Assembly (NCBI GenBank): GCA_001931905.2
Contig: MSJI02000174.1
Location: 1-64,000, forward strand
Direction of reading: 5' to 3'
From: Cladosporium sp. IMV 00045
Lineage: Eukaryota; Ascomycota; Dothideomycetes; Cladosporiales; Cladosporiaceae
DNA length: 64,000 bases
Shown here: one piece after another, positions 62,985 to 64,000 of the stretch
How positions within the stretch are numbered: the stretch's first letter is position 1
How the letters are laid out: the number at the start of each line of letters is the position of its first letter
Position numbers and translations under genes: made by a program
The notes under the pieces: generated by a model
The model's input: only the letters and a program-made list of their open reading frames with translations
What the model was told of the DNA's origin: nothing
Databases searched by the model: none

Positions 62985-63300
62985 GTGAGACCGAACGAAC
63001 CGGCAATCCCAGAACGTCAACATCGAAGCAGTGAAGTTTGGTTCTTCCACAACGGCGCATCCTGCTGTGTTGATGAGATTACTGACTTCCGCGAGACTCA
63101 AGCAGGATGACACGATCAGTCAGATGCTGAGCAGAACCCAGAGCTCTTCCCCGAGTCCTTCACCCCAAACGAGCCGACTCGACGAAGCCGGAGAAAGTGT
63201 GATCGGCGACAGAGATAGAGCGACACCAGAGAGCAAAGGCAAATATTGGATGATGCAGCTGGGGAGGGAGATGATGAGGGGCAGGGCATCGCATAAGTGA
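62985..63300 (+). other. Possible 3' exon
   Basis: An open plus frame reads RQSQNVNIEAVKFGSSTTAH, then LMRLLTSARLKQDDTISQML, a Ser/Pro linker, and ends RGRASHK. It has no ATG at its 5' end. The long minus frame over the same bases (63160-63990) is Leu/Ser/Cys-rich and starts at TTG, which I regard as its shadow. Confidence 0.25.
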
Positions 63301-64000
63301 GCAGGCAAGAAGTAACTGATGAGGAAGAGTGATCAAGCATGTGAGCGGCAGAGCAAGTGATCCAAAGAACGGCATGGGCGATTGCAAGAGCGAGCGGTCA
63401 AGCGCAAGGGCGATGATGGAGAGCACATTATTCCGAGCAGTGCGCGGAAGCGCGTGATTGCAAGAGTCAGGATTCATGGATGCTGAGCAGCGAAGTTCGG
63501 GCAACGTGGTGGGGTTCAAGAGCAAGGATGCAAAGGCGAAGGACTCGGTGCGAAGAACAATGCTGCATGGGGGAGGGAGCACAGAGCAAGGACAACGATA
63601 CCATTCGAGCGGGTGGAGGCAGATGCTCAAAAATGCAAGAGCATGGTAAATGGAGTGAGAAGATGAACGTGAGTGAAGTGGTGATGAAGAATTCATGCTG
63701 ACATTGAACAGCCCGACACTGACGGAAGAGCAACCACGAATCGGTACATGACCTGCCGCACAACTTCCAAGATGACTTCCCTCCCAAATGCCCACCCGGT
63801 CATCTGCCCTTGCCCCAACTGACCTCCCACCCTTCCCCCAAGCATGCCTCAGCATCCAACACCAAGTACCAAAAGCCGAACCCCACCTGCGAAACCCCCA
63901 AAGCCACAAGAAGATAGGCCGCCGCAGCCTTCCACAAGGCAAAAAGACACAAAAAAAGACCCGCCGACTCCATGAAGAAGCCTCTGACAATGTGTGCGCA
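63301..64000. other. Terminal stretch, no supported gene
   Basis: Rich in GCAAG/GAGC words on the plus strand. No start-supported frame on either strand. Confidence 0.35.

Noticed and set aside
63160..63990. 276-codon open frame on the minus strand
   Set aside because: It begins at TTG, is Leu/Ser/Cys-rich without a domain, and overlaps more protein-like plus frames; the plus strand is T-poor here, which opens minus frames.
1..64000. Intact transposon, RIP-type AT-rich block, CRISPR array, rRNA or telomeric repeat
   Set aside because: No reverse transcriptase, integrase or transposase motif in any long frame, no long AT-rich block, no regularly spaced repeats and no TTAGGG runs were seen.

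Overview
The window is eukaryotic and most likely comes from a filamentous ascomycete of the class Dothideomycetes (perhaps Mycosphaerellales). The evidence is short GT..AG introns (mostly 49-63 nt, the longest 210 nt), A/C-rich start contexts (CAACCATGG, CAAGATGG), a fungal MFS transporter, a zinc alcohol dehydrogenase, a GPI-anchored secreted protein, and many small lineage-specific families. The placement rests on gene style only. I saw no rRNA, CRISPR array, telomeric repeat or intact transposon protein. Only three or four genes belong to families I can name; most of the rest are paralogs of other genes in this same window.

Layout. 1-1.0 kb: 5' part of an MFS transporter (minus strand, cut by the window edge). 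2.7-8.3 kb: four paralogous intron-free genes of one BTB-like family (one minus, three plus). 9.1-10.8 kb: a Ser/Arg-rich protein with an HPDR-containing C-terminal domain. 11.3-12.7 kb: a four-exon zinc alcohol dehydrogenase. 13.4-16.6 kb: a tandem pair of unknown paralogs with a conserved intron position, divergent from a three-exon acidic protein (16.9-18.1 kb) whose N-terminus resembles the histone H3 tail. 19.0-20.2 kb: a probable decayed gene broken by three TGA codons. 20.5-21.9 kb: a secreted, probably GPI-anchored Gly/Ser/Trp-rich protein. 25.7-29.6 kb: three minus-strand genes or remnants (coiled coil, mitochondrial-carrier fragment holding a perfect 28-bp inverted repeat, coiled coil with an A7 frameshift). 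30.3-32.5 kb: tandem paralogs sharing only a C-terminal PQADMLLGA module. 32.8-33.5 kb: an orphan gene. 34.0-34.2 kb: a tRNA-like pol III element next to perfect hairpins, with a second such element at 37.45-37.6 kb.

Three dispersed genes (35.2-36.2, 40.9-43.3 and 53.3-55.0 kb) form a second family: an N-terminal W-T-x(3)-E-R domain that looks Myb/SANT-like, a long disordered middle, and a C-terminal Cys cluster. They suit nuclear or chromatin roles, as does the H3-tail-like protein, but that is inference. Small genes lie between them: a six-cysteine secreted candidate (40.6 kb), a coiled-coil protein (44.1 kb) and a two-exon 69-residue gene (45.0-45.3 kb).

From about 45.8 to 53 kb and 55 to 64 kb the window is gene-poor. 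It holds short protein-like segments whose frames are broken: a diverged repeat array at 46-47.8 kb, a multiply frameshifted gene at 50.6-51.2 kb, and further relics at 58.1, 59.7 and 60.9 kb. Overall it looks like an accessory region where lineage-specific families duplicate, diverge and decay. Exon joins were made by hand from splice signals and frame continuity; no homology search was run.
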